NCBI GenBank assembly: GCA_011375045.1
Contig: DRNB01000125.1
Location: 1-14,513 of the forward strand
From: Aquifex aeolicus
GTDB lineage: Bacteria > Aquificota > Aquificia > Aquificales > Aquificaceae
DNA: 14,513 bases
Direction: 5' to 3'
Shown here: positions 1 through 6,065 of the stretch, piece after piece
Layout: the number at the start of each line of letters is the position of its first letter
Numbering within the stretch: the first letter of the stretch is position 1
Made by a program: the position numbers and the translations under genes
Notes under the pieces: generated by a model
Databases searched by the model: none
What the model was told of the DNA's origin: nothing
What the model saw: the letters and a program-made list of their open reading frames with translations, nothing else

Positions 1-387
1 CGCCTGAAAAACGCCTAATATGTTCCCCTTCTTGTCGAAGAGGGGTATGGCGAGGATGTTGCGCGTCCTGTAACCTGTTTCCCTGTCGACCTCGGGGTTG
101 AACCGGCTGTCGGCGTAAGCGTCGTTCACTATGAGGCTCTCCCCCTTCTGAGCCACCCAGCCGACCACACCCCTGTCCGCCGGCACCCTTATCTCATCGA
201 CCCCGTGCGCCACCTTGGTCCACAGCTCACCCTTCTCCCTGTCCAGAAGGAAGAGACTGCACCTGTCCACCTCCAGAACCTCACAGGCGAGGTCGGAGAG
301 CATGACCAGAAGCCTGTCCACATCCTGCTCCCTGCTTATCCTCTCCGCGGAGGACAGGAGAAGCTTCAGCCTGCCGACTTCGGACAT
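1..387 (-). CDS. GAF-domain sensor protein, N-terminal part (cut by window edge)
   Basis: The 129 visible residues begin MSEVGRLKLLLSSAERI and form most of one GAF domain, a small-molecule or redox sensing fold. What is seen: an opening helix (about residues 5-35), then the strand ACEVLEVDRCSLFLLD, the segment GVVGWVAQKGESLIVND, and the SRFNPEVDRETGYRTRNIL stretch leading to AIPLFDKKGNILGVFQA. The last two blocks are typical of GAF domains in cyclases, phosphodiesterases, histidine kinases and sigma-54 activators. No signal peptide or membrane segment is seen, so it is probably cytoplasmic. The ATG is preceded by AAGGAGGAGG (complement of 399-408), about 11 bases away. The output domain lies beyond the window, so whether this is a kinase, a cyclase or a stand-alone sensor cannot be said. 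It diverges from the gene at 422, with 34 bases between them. Confidence 0.85.
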   Translation of the reverse strand, partial: MSEVGRLKLLLSSAERISREQDVDRLLVMLSDLACEVLEVDRCSLFLLDREKGELWTKVAHGVDEIRVPADRGVVGWVAQKGESLIVNDAYADSRFNPEVDRETGYRTRNILAIPLFDKKGNILGVFQA

Positions 388-407
388 TTACGGATCGTCC
401 TCCTCCT

Positions 408-413
408 TATAAT
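408..413 (+). promoter_or_regulatory. -10-like TATAAT directly before the start at 422
   Basis: A perfect TATAAT ends 8 bases before the ATG at 422, and no Shine-Dalgarno sequence lies between. Transcription from it would start at or next to the ATG, giving a leaderless or nearly leaderless mRNA. No convincing -35 is seen at 16-18 bases. The same AT-rich patch lies against the ribosome-binding site of the divergent GAF gene, so it may also serve that promoter. Confidence 0.45.
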
Positions 414-421
414 TAAATAAC

Positions 422-1111
422 ATGACCGCCACGAGGGTCGGCTGGAGCATAACCCATCAGGAGTTCACCATCACGGACTACTACTACTTTTCCATCCTTC
501 AGAAGGAGGCGGAGAAGGCGGGTATCGAGATAGAGGAGGTCAGCGACTGGAGCCGTCTCGAGGGATACGACACTCTGGTCTTCAACTACCCCGAAAAACC
601 CTTCACGGAGGAAGAGGGACGCTGGATAGAGAAGCTGGTCTGGGACAGGGGAAAGAAGGTTATACTCCTGGGTTACTACAAGAACGAGGATCACATAGCC
701 GACACCTGCAACTCCCTCTCCCGGCGGTTCGGGATGGAGCTGAACCCGGACGAGGTAACCGATGAGGTGAGCAACCACGGGGGAGACCCTTACTTCGTGG
801 TAACCACAAAGGTGAGGAGATACAGCGCAAACGTGGAGAAGGTGGTCTTTGCCTGCACCGCTTCGATCAGACCCCTGATGCCGGACGTGAAGGTGGTGGT
901 GAGAGCGGAGGACACCGCCCTGTCCAGCGCCGGAAACTACACCCTGCTGGTAGCGGAGCAGATAGCACCCCGGAGCGGTGGCTACTTCTGCCTTGTGGGA
1001 ACCTGCGTTTTCTGGGACAACTACTCCATCCGCCTCTACGACAACCTGAACTTTGCCCTGAACCTGCTCAGGCACAGATCCGACAGCGTCCCCCTCACCT
1101 TCATCCCCTAA
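422..1111 (+). CDS. GldG/IFT52-like (class I glutamine-amidotransferase-like) domain protein, function unknown
   Basis: A 229-residue protein made almost wholly of one alpha/beta domain. The pattern EGYDTLVFNYPEKPFTEEE (about residues 46-64), then WIEKLVWDRGKKVILLGYY, a mid-domain NHGGDPYFVVTT, and a final YFCLVGTCVFWDN followed by LYDNLNFALNLL match the class I amidotransferase-like domain of GldG, IFT52 and DUF4350-type proteins. In those families it acts as a binding or scaffolding module and not as an amidotransferase. I see no nucleophile-elbow Cys and no signal peptide or membrane helix, so it is probably a cytoplasmic stand-alone domain. The ATG has no Shine-Dalgarno site and sits 8 bases after TATAAT. 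Its stop shares bases 1108-1111 with the stop of the converging barrel gene. The fold call rests on pattern recognition; the function is unknown. Confidence 0.75.
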   Translation: MTATRVGWSITHQEFTITDYYYFSILQKEAEKAGIEIEEVSDWSRLEGYDTLVFNYPEKPFTEEEGRWIEKLVWDRGKKVILLGYYKNEDHIADTCNSLSRRFGMELNPDEVTDEVSNHGGDPYFVVTTKVRRYSANVEKVVFACTASIRPLMPDVKVVVRAEDTALSSAGNYTLLVAEQIAPRSGGYFCLVGTCVFWDNYSIRLYDNLNFALNLLRHRSDSVPLTFIP

Positions 1112-1662
1112 TAGATCAGGAAGTAAACACCCACGTTGAAGTGGTGAACCACGTTCCCGTCGTAGTCGCCCGTCATGAAGATCTTTCCCTTATACTCCCC
1201 CAGCAGGCCAAAGGTGGGGTAGAGGTTGAACTTGACGCCGAAGAAGAACTGAAGACCCAGGTTGGTCGACTCGTTCGTTCTGCTCCCCGCCCTCTCCTTG
1301 AATCTGTTTACAGACCCCCCAAAGCCCGTGTAGCCCCTGAGCCTTTCCCCGAAGCTCAGCTCCACCGAAGGGTTCAGCTCAAGGGAGTTGTATATGAGGG
1401 TTCTGTAATCTGTCATCTTGCTCCCCGTCGACAGCTCTATGGAGGCTCCGGCCGTGAAACCCGTCGTCGTCTGAGCACCGAGGTAGCCGTAAACGGAGAG
1501 GAACTCCTCGAGGGTCTCCCCCGGCTCGGATCTGTCTATGCTGTCGTACTTTGCCCTGACGAGACCCGTCTTTACGCCGAACTCCCTGAGCACGTCCCCG
1601 TCGAAGTACTGAGCGTAGGCAAGGGACCCCGCAAGAGGTATCAGAAGAAGCGCTTTCCTCAT
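1108..1662 (-). CDS. Small outer-membrane beta-barrel protein
   Basis: A 184-residue precursor. The N-terminus MRKALLLIPLAGSLAYA followed by QYFDGD is a clear signal peptide, probably cut after residue 17. The mature part of about 167 residues alternates polar and hydrophobic residues in strand-length blocks (for example VYGYLGAQTTTGFTAGASI and NLGLQFFFGVKFNLY) and ends in FNVGVYFLIY, an aromatic C-terminus of the type recognised by the Bam machinery. The size suits an eight-stranded barrel like OmpW, OmpX or the OmpA membrane domain, but I cannot assign it to one family. The start is well set: AAGGAGG lies 7 bases upstream, and the ATG overlaps the channel gene's TGA as ATGA (1659-1662). Its own stop overlaps that of the gene at 422-1111. 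Pairing with a K+ channel gene is unexpected. Confidence 0.8.
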   Translation of the reverse strand: MRKALLLIPLAGSLAYAQYFDGDVLREFGVKTGLVRAKYDSIDRSEPGETLEEFLSVYGYLGAQTTTGFTAGASIELSTGSKMTDYRTLIYNSLELNPSVELSFGERLRGYTGFGGSVNRFKERAGSRTNESTNLGLQFFFGVKFNLYPTFGLLGEYKGKIFMTGDYDGNVVHHFNVGVYFLIY

Positions 1663-3029
1663 ACTCTCTCCTCCTTAGAGTGTTCCTTTATCAGTAGAAG
1701 TTTATCACCCTTTCTGAGCTGATAGGTGATCCGGGGAAAGAAGGTGGTTCGTCCGTCCCTGATCACGCCGACTATGCGGTACCCCCTGTGCTCCAGCTTC
1801 CTCTCAGCCTCCAGCAGGGGAGCCTCCTCCCCCCACTCGAGGGTTTCGACCTCCGTGCGCTCCACGATGTAGCTGAGCAGGTCCCCGTAGGACTTGTCCT
1901 GTGCGAACCGGGAGATAAGCACCCCCAGCATCTCACCGCCTATTATGATGTAGTCCGCTATCCTCCGCCTCTTGATCAGCTTGGCGTTCTCCCTCAGCAG
2001 GATCTCAAGAACAAGAACCGCGGAGCGGTTTATATCCCTCACCTGCATACCCGCAAGGACGGTCCTCGCATCGATGGAGTCCTCCGTAAAGCCCGGCAGC
2101 TTCTCCGCAAGGATTATGACCATGTGAGCCTTGTCCACCCCCGCGTCCAGCAGAACGTCCTCCCTCCCGAAGTCCCCCTTCTTGTAGTAGAACCCTTCGG
2201 GTGAGGGAATGTCCTGCTCTGTGATGAGGACTATCTCCCTCCCGAGCCTGCGCAGGTTCTCGATGATCACCTGAGCCGTTTCGTTCCAGCCGCAGATGAC
2301 CGTGTGGTTCTTCATATCCTTAAAGCTTATCATACCCATCCTGAGCATCTGAACGTAGTTGAAGAAGCCGGCGCTCACGGTCGCCACGGACACGGAGAAG
2401 AGGAACAGGCCCCCGGCTCCGATGAGCATGGAGAGAACCTTCCCCTCCCACGTTACCGGCGTGATGTCGCCGTAGCCCACCGTCGTCATGGTTATAACCA
2501 CTAAGTAGAGCGCGTCGAAGAGGCTCCTGATCTGAGGGTTTCCCGCCCCCGCCTCGAGGGAGTACATTATGAGGAGGGAGGCGAAGAAGAAGAGGAGGAA
2601 GAAGGAAAATATAAAGTAGAACTCGAAGGAAACAGCCCTGAATATGAAGGTCAGCCCCATGGCGAAGTGCCTGTAGCGGTAAGCTATCCTGAGGAACCTC
2701 GCCCCTATGACGAGAAAGCGCAGAACCCGGAAAGGCTGAAAGAAGGGTATTATGGCTATCAGATCAGCCATGGAGAGGGGGTTGACGATGTACTCGAGCT
2801 TGTTACGCGCAAGGATGAACCTGCCCACGTATTCGAAGGCTATGATGGCGGAGACCACCAGTTCGAACCTCATGATGAGGGGGTGAAGCTCCCAGTGAAA
2901 CCCCTTCAGCTCGTCGTATATGCCGAATATGATGGAGAGCATGAGCAGGCTGAAGGACAAGCTCTGATAGACAACGAAGACCCGGGATCTGTCGTTTTCG
3001 AGGATCTCGTGGAGGAACGCCTTAACCAT
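1659..3029 (-). CDS. Voltage-sensor-type K+ channel with C-terminal RCK (TrkA) domain
   Basis: A 456-residue inner-membrane channel. Hydrophobic segments at about residues 18-38, 55-74, 85-98 and 101-118 fit S1-S4; the fourth carries regularly spaced arginines (R101, R104, R111, R114, R118) like a voltage sensor. S5 is near 132-157, then a pore loop with the K+ selectivity filter TVGYGD (183-188), and S6 near 198-223. An RCK domain follows, with HTVICGWNETAQVIIENL (242-259), similar in form to the VICGWSES start of MthK, so it may gate on bound ligand or ions. The tail from about 385 to 448 looks like a TrkA-C domain. Channel class and K+ selectivity are firm; the gating ligand is unknown. 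It heads a two-gene unit with the barrel gene. The ATG lacks a well-spaced Shine-Dalgarno (GAGGG is directly adjacent), but an in-frame stop at 3066-3068 leaves no other ATG, GTG or TTG upstream. Confidence 0.93.
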   Translation of the reverse strand: MVKAFLHEILENDRSRVFVVYQSLSFSLLMLSIIFGIYDELKGFHWELHPLIMRFELVVSAIIAFEYVGRFILARNKLEYIVNPLSMADLIAIIPFFQPFRVLRFLVIGARFLRIAYRYRHFAMGLTFIFRAVSFEFYFIFSFFLLFFFASLLIMYSLEAGAGNPQIRSLFDALYLVVITMTTVGYGDITPVTWEGKVLSMLIGAGGLFLFSVSVATVSAGFFNYVQMLRMGMISFKDMKNHTVICGWNETAQVIIENLRRLGREIVLITEQDIPSPEGFYYKKGDFGREDVLLDAGVDKAHMVIILAEKLPGFTEDSIDARTVLAGMQVRDINRSAVLVLEILLRENAKLIKRRRIADYIIIGGEMLGVLISRFAQDKSYGDLLSYIVERTEVETLEWGEEAPLLEAERKLEHRGYRIVGVIRDGRTTFFPRITYQLRKGDKLLLIKEHSKEERV

Positions 3030-3089
3030 ACCCTCAGTTTCAATCGTCCCCTCAGCCGGAGGATTTCAATCTCAGCGCCGGAGCGGAAT

Positions 3090-3098
3090 TGATAAAAT
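3090..3098 (+). promoter_or_regulatory. Extended -10 TGATAAAAT before efp
   Basis: TGATAAAAT has the TGn extension and a TAnnnT hexamer, and ends 6 bases before the efp ATG. No -35 is visible at normal spacing and no Shine-Dalgarno site precedes the ATG. Predicted transcription starts at the start codon. The same nine bases at the same distance precede the gene at 4896 on the other strand. Confidence 0.55.
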
Positions 3099-3104
3099 AT
3101 CTCC

Positions 3105-3674
3105 ATGGCTGAAAGGATCGATATAAACAGAATCCAGAGGGATATGTTCATAGAGCACAAGGGGGAACCCTACAGAGTCCTCGACTACGAGCACGTCAAA
3201 CCCGGAAAGGGTCAGGCGTTCGTCAGGGTCCGGGCAAAGAACATGCTCACGGGAAACGTAACCGAGATAACCTACAAAGCCTCGGATACCATTCCCCTTG
3301 CGGACTTCGAGCAGGTCTTTGCGAGTTACTCCTACAGCGACGGGGACAACTACTACTTCATGAACTCCCAGACCTACGAGATGCTGGCTATACCGAAGGA
3401 TAAAATAAAGGAGGAGGTGAAGTTCCTCACCGAAGGCATGGAGGTGGTGGTGTTCATCTATCAGGGACAGCCCGTAGGTGTGGAGCTTCCCAAGCACGTG
3501 GAGCTAAGGGTGGTGGAGACGGAGCCCGCCTTTAAGGGGGATACAGCCGCGGGGGGAACAAAGCCCGCAAAGCTCGAAACGGGAGCGGTCATACAGGTTC
3601 CCTTCTTCGTGAGCGAGGGGGACGTGGTGAAGGTGGACACAAGAACGGGAACCTACGTGGAGAGGGTAAAGTGA
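3105..3674 (+). CDS. efp: Translation elongation factor P
   Basis: EF-P binds the ribosome beside the P-site tRNA and relieves stalling at consecutive prolines. The 189 residues are full length. The domain I loop VKPGKGQAFVRV (31-42) carries the tip lysine K35, the position that is beta-lysylated in E. coli; whether it is modified here cannot be told, and no EpmA or EpmB gene lies in the window. The C-terminal signature GDTAAGGTKPAKLETGAVI is intact, followed by VPFFVSEGDVVKVDTRTG. The ATG lacks a Shine-Dalgarno site and follows the extended -10. The stop TGA overlaps the accB ATG by one base, so the two are co-transcribed. An efp-accB neighbourhood is also known from cyanobacteria. Confidence 0.97.
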   Translation: MAERIDINRIQRDMFIEHKGEPYRVLDYEHVKPGKGQAFVRVRAKNMLTGNVTEITYKASDTIPLADFEQVFASYSYSDGDNYYFMNSQTYEMLAIPKDKIKEEVKFLTEGMEVVVFIYQGQPVGVELPKHVELRVVETEPAFKGDTAAGGTKPAKLETGAVIQVPFFVSEGDVVKVDTRTGTYVERVK

Positions 3675-4126
3675 TGGATCGGGAGTTTGTCAAGGAGCTG
3701 ATAGAACTTCTCAAGAGATCCAACGTCCGGACCCTGAAGATAGAGAGCGGAGACTTCCGGATAGAGATAGAAACCCACACCGCCGAGCGGTCCGCTTCCG
3801 GCGCCGAGAGACCCTCTCCGGAGGAGTTCAGACATCAGGAGATACTTCCCCCCTCGGAGGACATCAGCGAGGAGGAGAGGAAGTTCCACGTGATAAAGAG
3901 CCCCCTTGTGGGAACCTTTTACAGATCGCCATCGCCCGAGGCACCTCCCTTCGTGGAGGTGGGGGACATAGTGTCTCCGGGTCAGGTTCTCTGCATAATA
4001 GAGGCGCTCAAGGTGATGAACGAGATCGAGAGCGACGTCAGGGGAAGGGTGGAGAAGATCCTCGTCGAAAACGGTGAAACGGTCGAATACGGACAGCCCC
4101 TCTTCCTCATAGATACAGCCGTCTGA
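3674..4126 (+). CDS. accB: Biotin carboxyl carrier protein of acetyl-CoA carboxylase
   Basis: The 150-residue protein carries biotin between the carboxylase and carboxyltransferase parts of acetyl-CoA carboxylase, the first step of fatty-acid synthesis. N-terminal helix FVKELIELLKRSNVRTLKI (6-24) resembles the part of BCCP that binds biotin carboxylase; a charged linker (about 35-72) follows. The biotinyl domain starts at SPLVGTFYRSPSPEAPPFVE, including the BCCP 'thumb'. Biotin should attach to K113 in EALKVMNEI; most family members have M before the Lys where this has L. ATG at 3674 is chosen because AGAGGG lies 7 bases upstream; a GTG at 3671 is possible but only 4 bases from it. accC is not in the window. 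The stop is 2 bases from the stop of the converging ccsA-like gene. Confidence 0.95.
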   Translation: MDREFVKELIELLKRSNVRTLKIESGDFRIEIETHTAERSASGAERPSPEEFRHQEILPPSEDISEEERKFHVIKSPLVGTFYRSPSPEAPPFVEVGDIVSPGQVLCIIEALKVMNEIESDVRGRVEKILVENGETVEYGQPLFLIDTAV

Positions 4127-4128
4127 GC

Positions 4129-4896
4129 CTACTGAACGGTGTGCCTTATGAGGGTCAGGCTCACCACCACCATCAGAAACCCCACAAAGGAGAGGAGGGA
4201 GAGCCGGGAAGGTCTTATACCCTTCACCAGATTGAGATGGGTGAGGAAGGCGTAGTAAACCCAGAGAACAAGGGTCAGGATGAGCTTCGGGTCGTTTATC
4301 CAGTGCTTCCCCAGAAAGCTCTTAGCCCACAGACTACCGAAGATGAGGGTGAACGTGAGGAAGAGAAAGCCCACGTTCAAAAAACCCCTCTCTATCTTCC
4401 TGAGCAGGTTCACGGGAACCATGAAGCCCTCTATGTGCTTTGTCCTGAGCTTCTTCTCGACTATCAGCTTTACAAGCGAGGCGAGCCCACCGAGGATGAG
4501 GGAGGCGTAGGCGACCGCCGCGGAGAGGATGTGATACACGTAAAAGGGGTTTTTGTAACCCACCTCCCGGGCGGGGACGCCTATCAGCGTGGTGAGGAAA
4601 CCTATGAAGGCTACAATCATGCCAAAGTCCACTACGTTTCTCCTGAAGCACAGGGTCATGAAGCTGAAGAGCAGAACGAGCAGGTTCCCTATAAGGGAAA
4701 CCATGCCGTATATGTCCCCTATGGGGAAGTGCCCTGTGGACGCGTACCTGTGGATGAAGTAAAGAGCGTAGGAGAGGAAACCGAGAAGCAGAGCCACGGA
4801 GGGTAAGTTTCTGAGATTGGCTCCCGTGAAGGTCCCCACCGCAAACATCCCTGCGGAAAGGAGGTAAAGCAAAACCGCAAGCAGCAAAAGGGGCAT
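4129..4896 (-). CDS. CcsA/HemX-family haem-handling membrane protein
   Basis: A 255-residue integral membrane protein with about eight hydrophobic helices (near 2-20, 34-50, 63-83, 90-107, 120-145, 172-190, 203-221, 233-250). The signature region GSLWAKSFLGKHWINDPK (187-204), followed by LVLWVYYAFLTH, aligns with the tryptophan-rich WWD segment of cytochrome c biogenesis proteins CcsA and CcmC. Candidate haem ligands are H122 (YHILSAAVAYASL), H198, H220 and H252. Two WWD tryptophans appear replaced (by L195 and N201), so the protein may be closer to the HemX branch, which affects HemA levels, than to a true c-type haem ligase. Both roles fit a respiring organism. It follows nadA by 12 bases but has its own TGATAAAAT element and no Shine-Dalgarno site. 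The family call is firm; the branch is not. Confidence 0.85.
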   Translation of the reverse strand: MPLLLLAVLLYLLSAGMFAVGTFTGANLRNLPSVALLLGFLSYALYFIHRYASTGHFPIGDIYGMVSLIGNLLVLLFSFMTLCFRRNVVDFGMIVAFIGFLTTLIGVPAREVGYKNPFYVYHILSAAVAYASLILGGLASLVKLIVEKKLRTKHIEGFMVPVNLLRKIERGFLNVGFLFLTFTLIFGSLWAKSFLGKHWINDPKLILTLVLWVYYAFLTHLNLVKGIRPSRLSLLSFVGFLMVVVSLTLIRHTVQ

Positions 4897-4902
4897 AGGT
4901 CT

Positions 4903-4911
4903 ATTTTATCA
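4903..4911 (-). promoter_or_regulatory. Extended -10 TGATAAAAT before the ccsA-like gene
   Basis: Read on the minus strand, TGATAAAAT ends 6 bases before the ATG at 4896, exactly as before efp. Its TGA is also the stop codon of nadA. No Shine-Dalgarno site is present, so the gene may have its own leaderless transcript in addition to read-through from nadA. Confidence 0.5.
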
Positions 4912-5877
4912 GCTCATTTCGAGCATTCTCTCTATCGGCTTCCTCGCCCTTTCCATCACCTCCTCAGGCAGGTTAACCTCGTTCACCTCCCCCTTTATGG
5001 TTTCGTAAACTTTGGGAAGGGTTATGCCCTTCATGGTGCAGCAGTAAACGGTGCCGCAGTAGTTCATGGATTCGGGGAATATGTACTCCTTCTCAGGGTT
5101 TCGTTTCTGAAGGGTGTACTTGAGACCTACCTCCGTGATGACGATGACCCTCCTGGCGTCGACGCCCGTTGCGTATTTAATTATCTGGGAGGTTGAGCCT
5201 ACAAAGTCTGCCATCTCTATAACCTTTGGGTGGCACTCGGGGTGAACCGCCACCTTTGCGTCGGGATACTTTTCCCTGAGCCTGCGGACCTCCTCCGCCG
5301 TAAACTCGAAGTGAGGGGGGCAAAATCCCCTCCAGAGGACAAACTCCTTCTCAGGAACCTGTCTGCTTATCCACTCGCCGAGAGCCTGATCGGGCAGGAA
5401 AACTATCTTTCTGGAGGGGAGCTTCTTTATCACCTTCGGGGCGTTGGCGGAGGTAACGCATATGTCCACCTCAGCCTTGACGTCGGCGGTTGTGTTTATG
5501 TAAGCGACGAACTCCGCATCCGGATGCTTCTTTCTTAGCTCCCGCACCTGATCCGCCCTGACCATGTCCGCCATGGGACAGCCCGATTCCGGGTTGGGGT
5601 GCAGCACCTTCTTGCGGGGGCTCAGGATCTTGGCTGTTTCGCACATGAAGCGGACACCGCAGAATACGATGATGTCCGCCGTTGTCTGAGCCGCCTTCCG
5701 GGACAGCTCCAGGGAATCACCCACAAAGTCAGCCACGTCCTGAACTTCGGGACGCTGATAGTAGTGGGCGAGGATCACCGCGTTCTTCTCCTCGACAAGC
5801 CTTCTGATCTCTTCCTGAAGCTCCTTAACCTCCTCCTGCGTAAGCTCCCTTTCCTGAAGCTCGAACCCTACGTCCAT
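4909..5877 (-). CDS. nadA: Quinolinate synthase NadA
   Basis: NadA condenses iminoaspartate with dihydroxyacetone phosphate to quinolinate, the second step of NAD synthesis from aspartate, using an oxygen-sensitive [4Fe-4S] cluster. The 322 residues (from the preferred ATG) cover the whole enzyme. Visible motifs: AHYYQRPEVQDVADFVGDSL near the N-terminus, and the three cluster cysteines C73 (VFCGVRFM), C186 (LWRGFCPPH) and C279 (VYCCTMKGIT). HPECHPKV and GSTSQIIKYA are also conserved blocks. Extra cysteines sit next to two ligands (C79, C280). An ATG at 5883 gives two more residues, but AGGAGG (5884-5889) touches that codon directly, while it is 6 bases from the ATG at 5877, so 5877 is preferred. 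No nadB or nadC is visible. The TGA stop doubles as part of the next gene's -10 element. Confidence 0.96.
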   Translation of the reverse strand: MDVGFELQERELTQEEVKELQEEIRRLVEEKNAVILAHYYQRPEVQDVADFVGDSLELSRKAAQTTADIIVFCGVRFMCETAKILSPRKKVLHPNPESGCPMADMVRADQVRELRKKHPDAEFVAYINTTADVKAEVDICVTSANAPKVIKKLPSRKIVFLPDQALGEWISRQVPEKEFVLWRGFCPPHFEFTAEEVRRLREKYPDAKVAVHPECHPKVIEMADFVGSTSQIIKYATGVDARRVIVITEVGLKYTLQKRNPEKEYIFPESMNYCGTVYCCTMKGITLPKVYETIKGEVNEVNLPEEVMERARKPIERMLEMS

Positions 5878-5883
5878 CCGCAT

Positions 5884-5889
5884 CCTCCT
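5884..5889 (-). promoter_or_regulatory. Ribosome-binding site deciding the nadA start
   Basis: AGGAGG on the minus strand abuts the ATG at 5883 with no spacer, but is 6 bases from the ATG at 5877. This favours the inner start codon. Confidence 0.7.
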
Positions 5890-5898
5890 GAGTCAGGG

Positions 5899-5904
5899 AT
5901 TATA
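5899..5904 (-). promoter_or_regulatory. -10 element of nadA
   Basis: A perfect TATAAT on the minus strand lies 21 bases before the preferred nadA ATG (5877). A start about 7 bases downstream gives a short leader that still contains AGGAGG. TTGAAG at 5926-5931 resembles a -35 but is 21 bases away, so I do not claim it. Confidence 0.5.
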
Positions 5905-5939
5905 ATTTAGTTGATCTCCCTGATACTTCAAGTCGCCAG

Positions 5940-5957
5940 AAAACCCGAAGGGTTTTT
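5940..5957 (-). terminator. Hairpin terminator between the metal operon and nadA
   Basis: AAAACCC (5940-5946) and GGGTTTT (5950-5956) form a 7-bp stem with a 3-base loop, flanked by A and T runs on both sides. It could act in both directions. It lies downstream of the 9382-6066 operon and upstream of the nadA -10 element, where a terminator is expected. The U-tract after the stem on the minus strand is short (UUUUCU). Confidence 0.55.
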
Positions 5958-6053
5958 GAGGGTAAAACACCTTCCGAAAGACAGATCAGAACTTCGAGCT
6001 GTGGGAGGAGGCAAAAAAGGGAAAAGAGAAGAGGCGCGCCAAGGAATATTATA
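5958..6053 (-). ncRNA. Possible small RNA or operon trailer with a C-rich segment
   Basis: The gap between nadA and the Met/His-rich gene carries no ORF with an ATG, GTG or TTG start that I would accept. On the minus strand it has a perfect TATAAT (6048-6053), then about 85 bases ending at the hairpin at 5940-5957. The predicted RNA contains CCUCCUCCC (complement of 6003-6011), which could pair with Shine-Dalgarno sequences, within a pyrimidine-rich stretch. The best -35 match (TTCTGA, 6071-6076) is weak. It may simply be the trailer of the metal operon. Confidence 0.2.
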
Positions 6054-6065
6054 AACCTCTTTATC

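Noticed and set aside
3671..3673. GTG as the start of accB
   Set aside because: It is only 4 bases from AGAGGG; the ATG at 3674 has a 7-base spacing.
4141..4806. A 221-codon open frame antisense to the ccsA-like gene
   Set aside because: The antisense product is hydrophilic and low-complexity, with no recognisable domain; the other strand encodes a clear eight-helix membrane protein.
5881..5883. First ATG of nadA as the start
   Set aside because: AGGAGG touches this codon with no spacer; the ATG at 5877 has the normal 6-base spacing. The choice changes only two residues.
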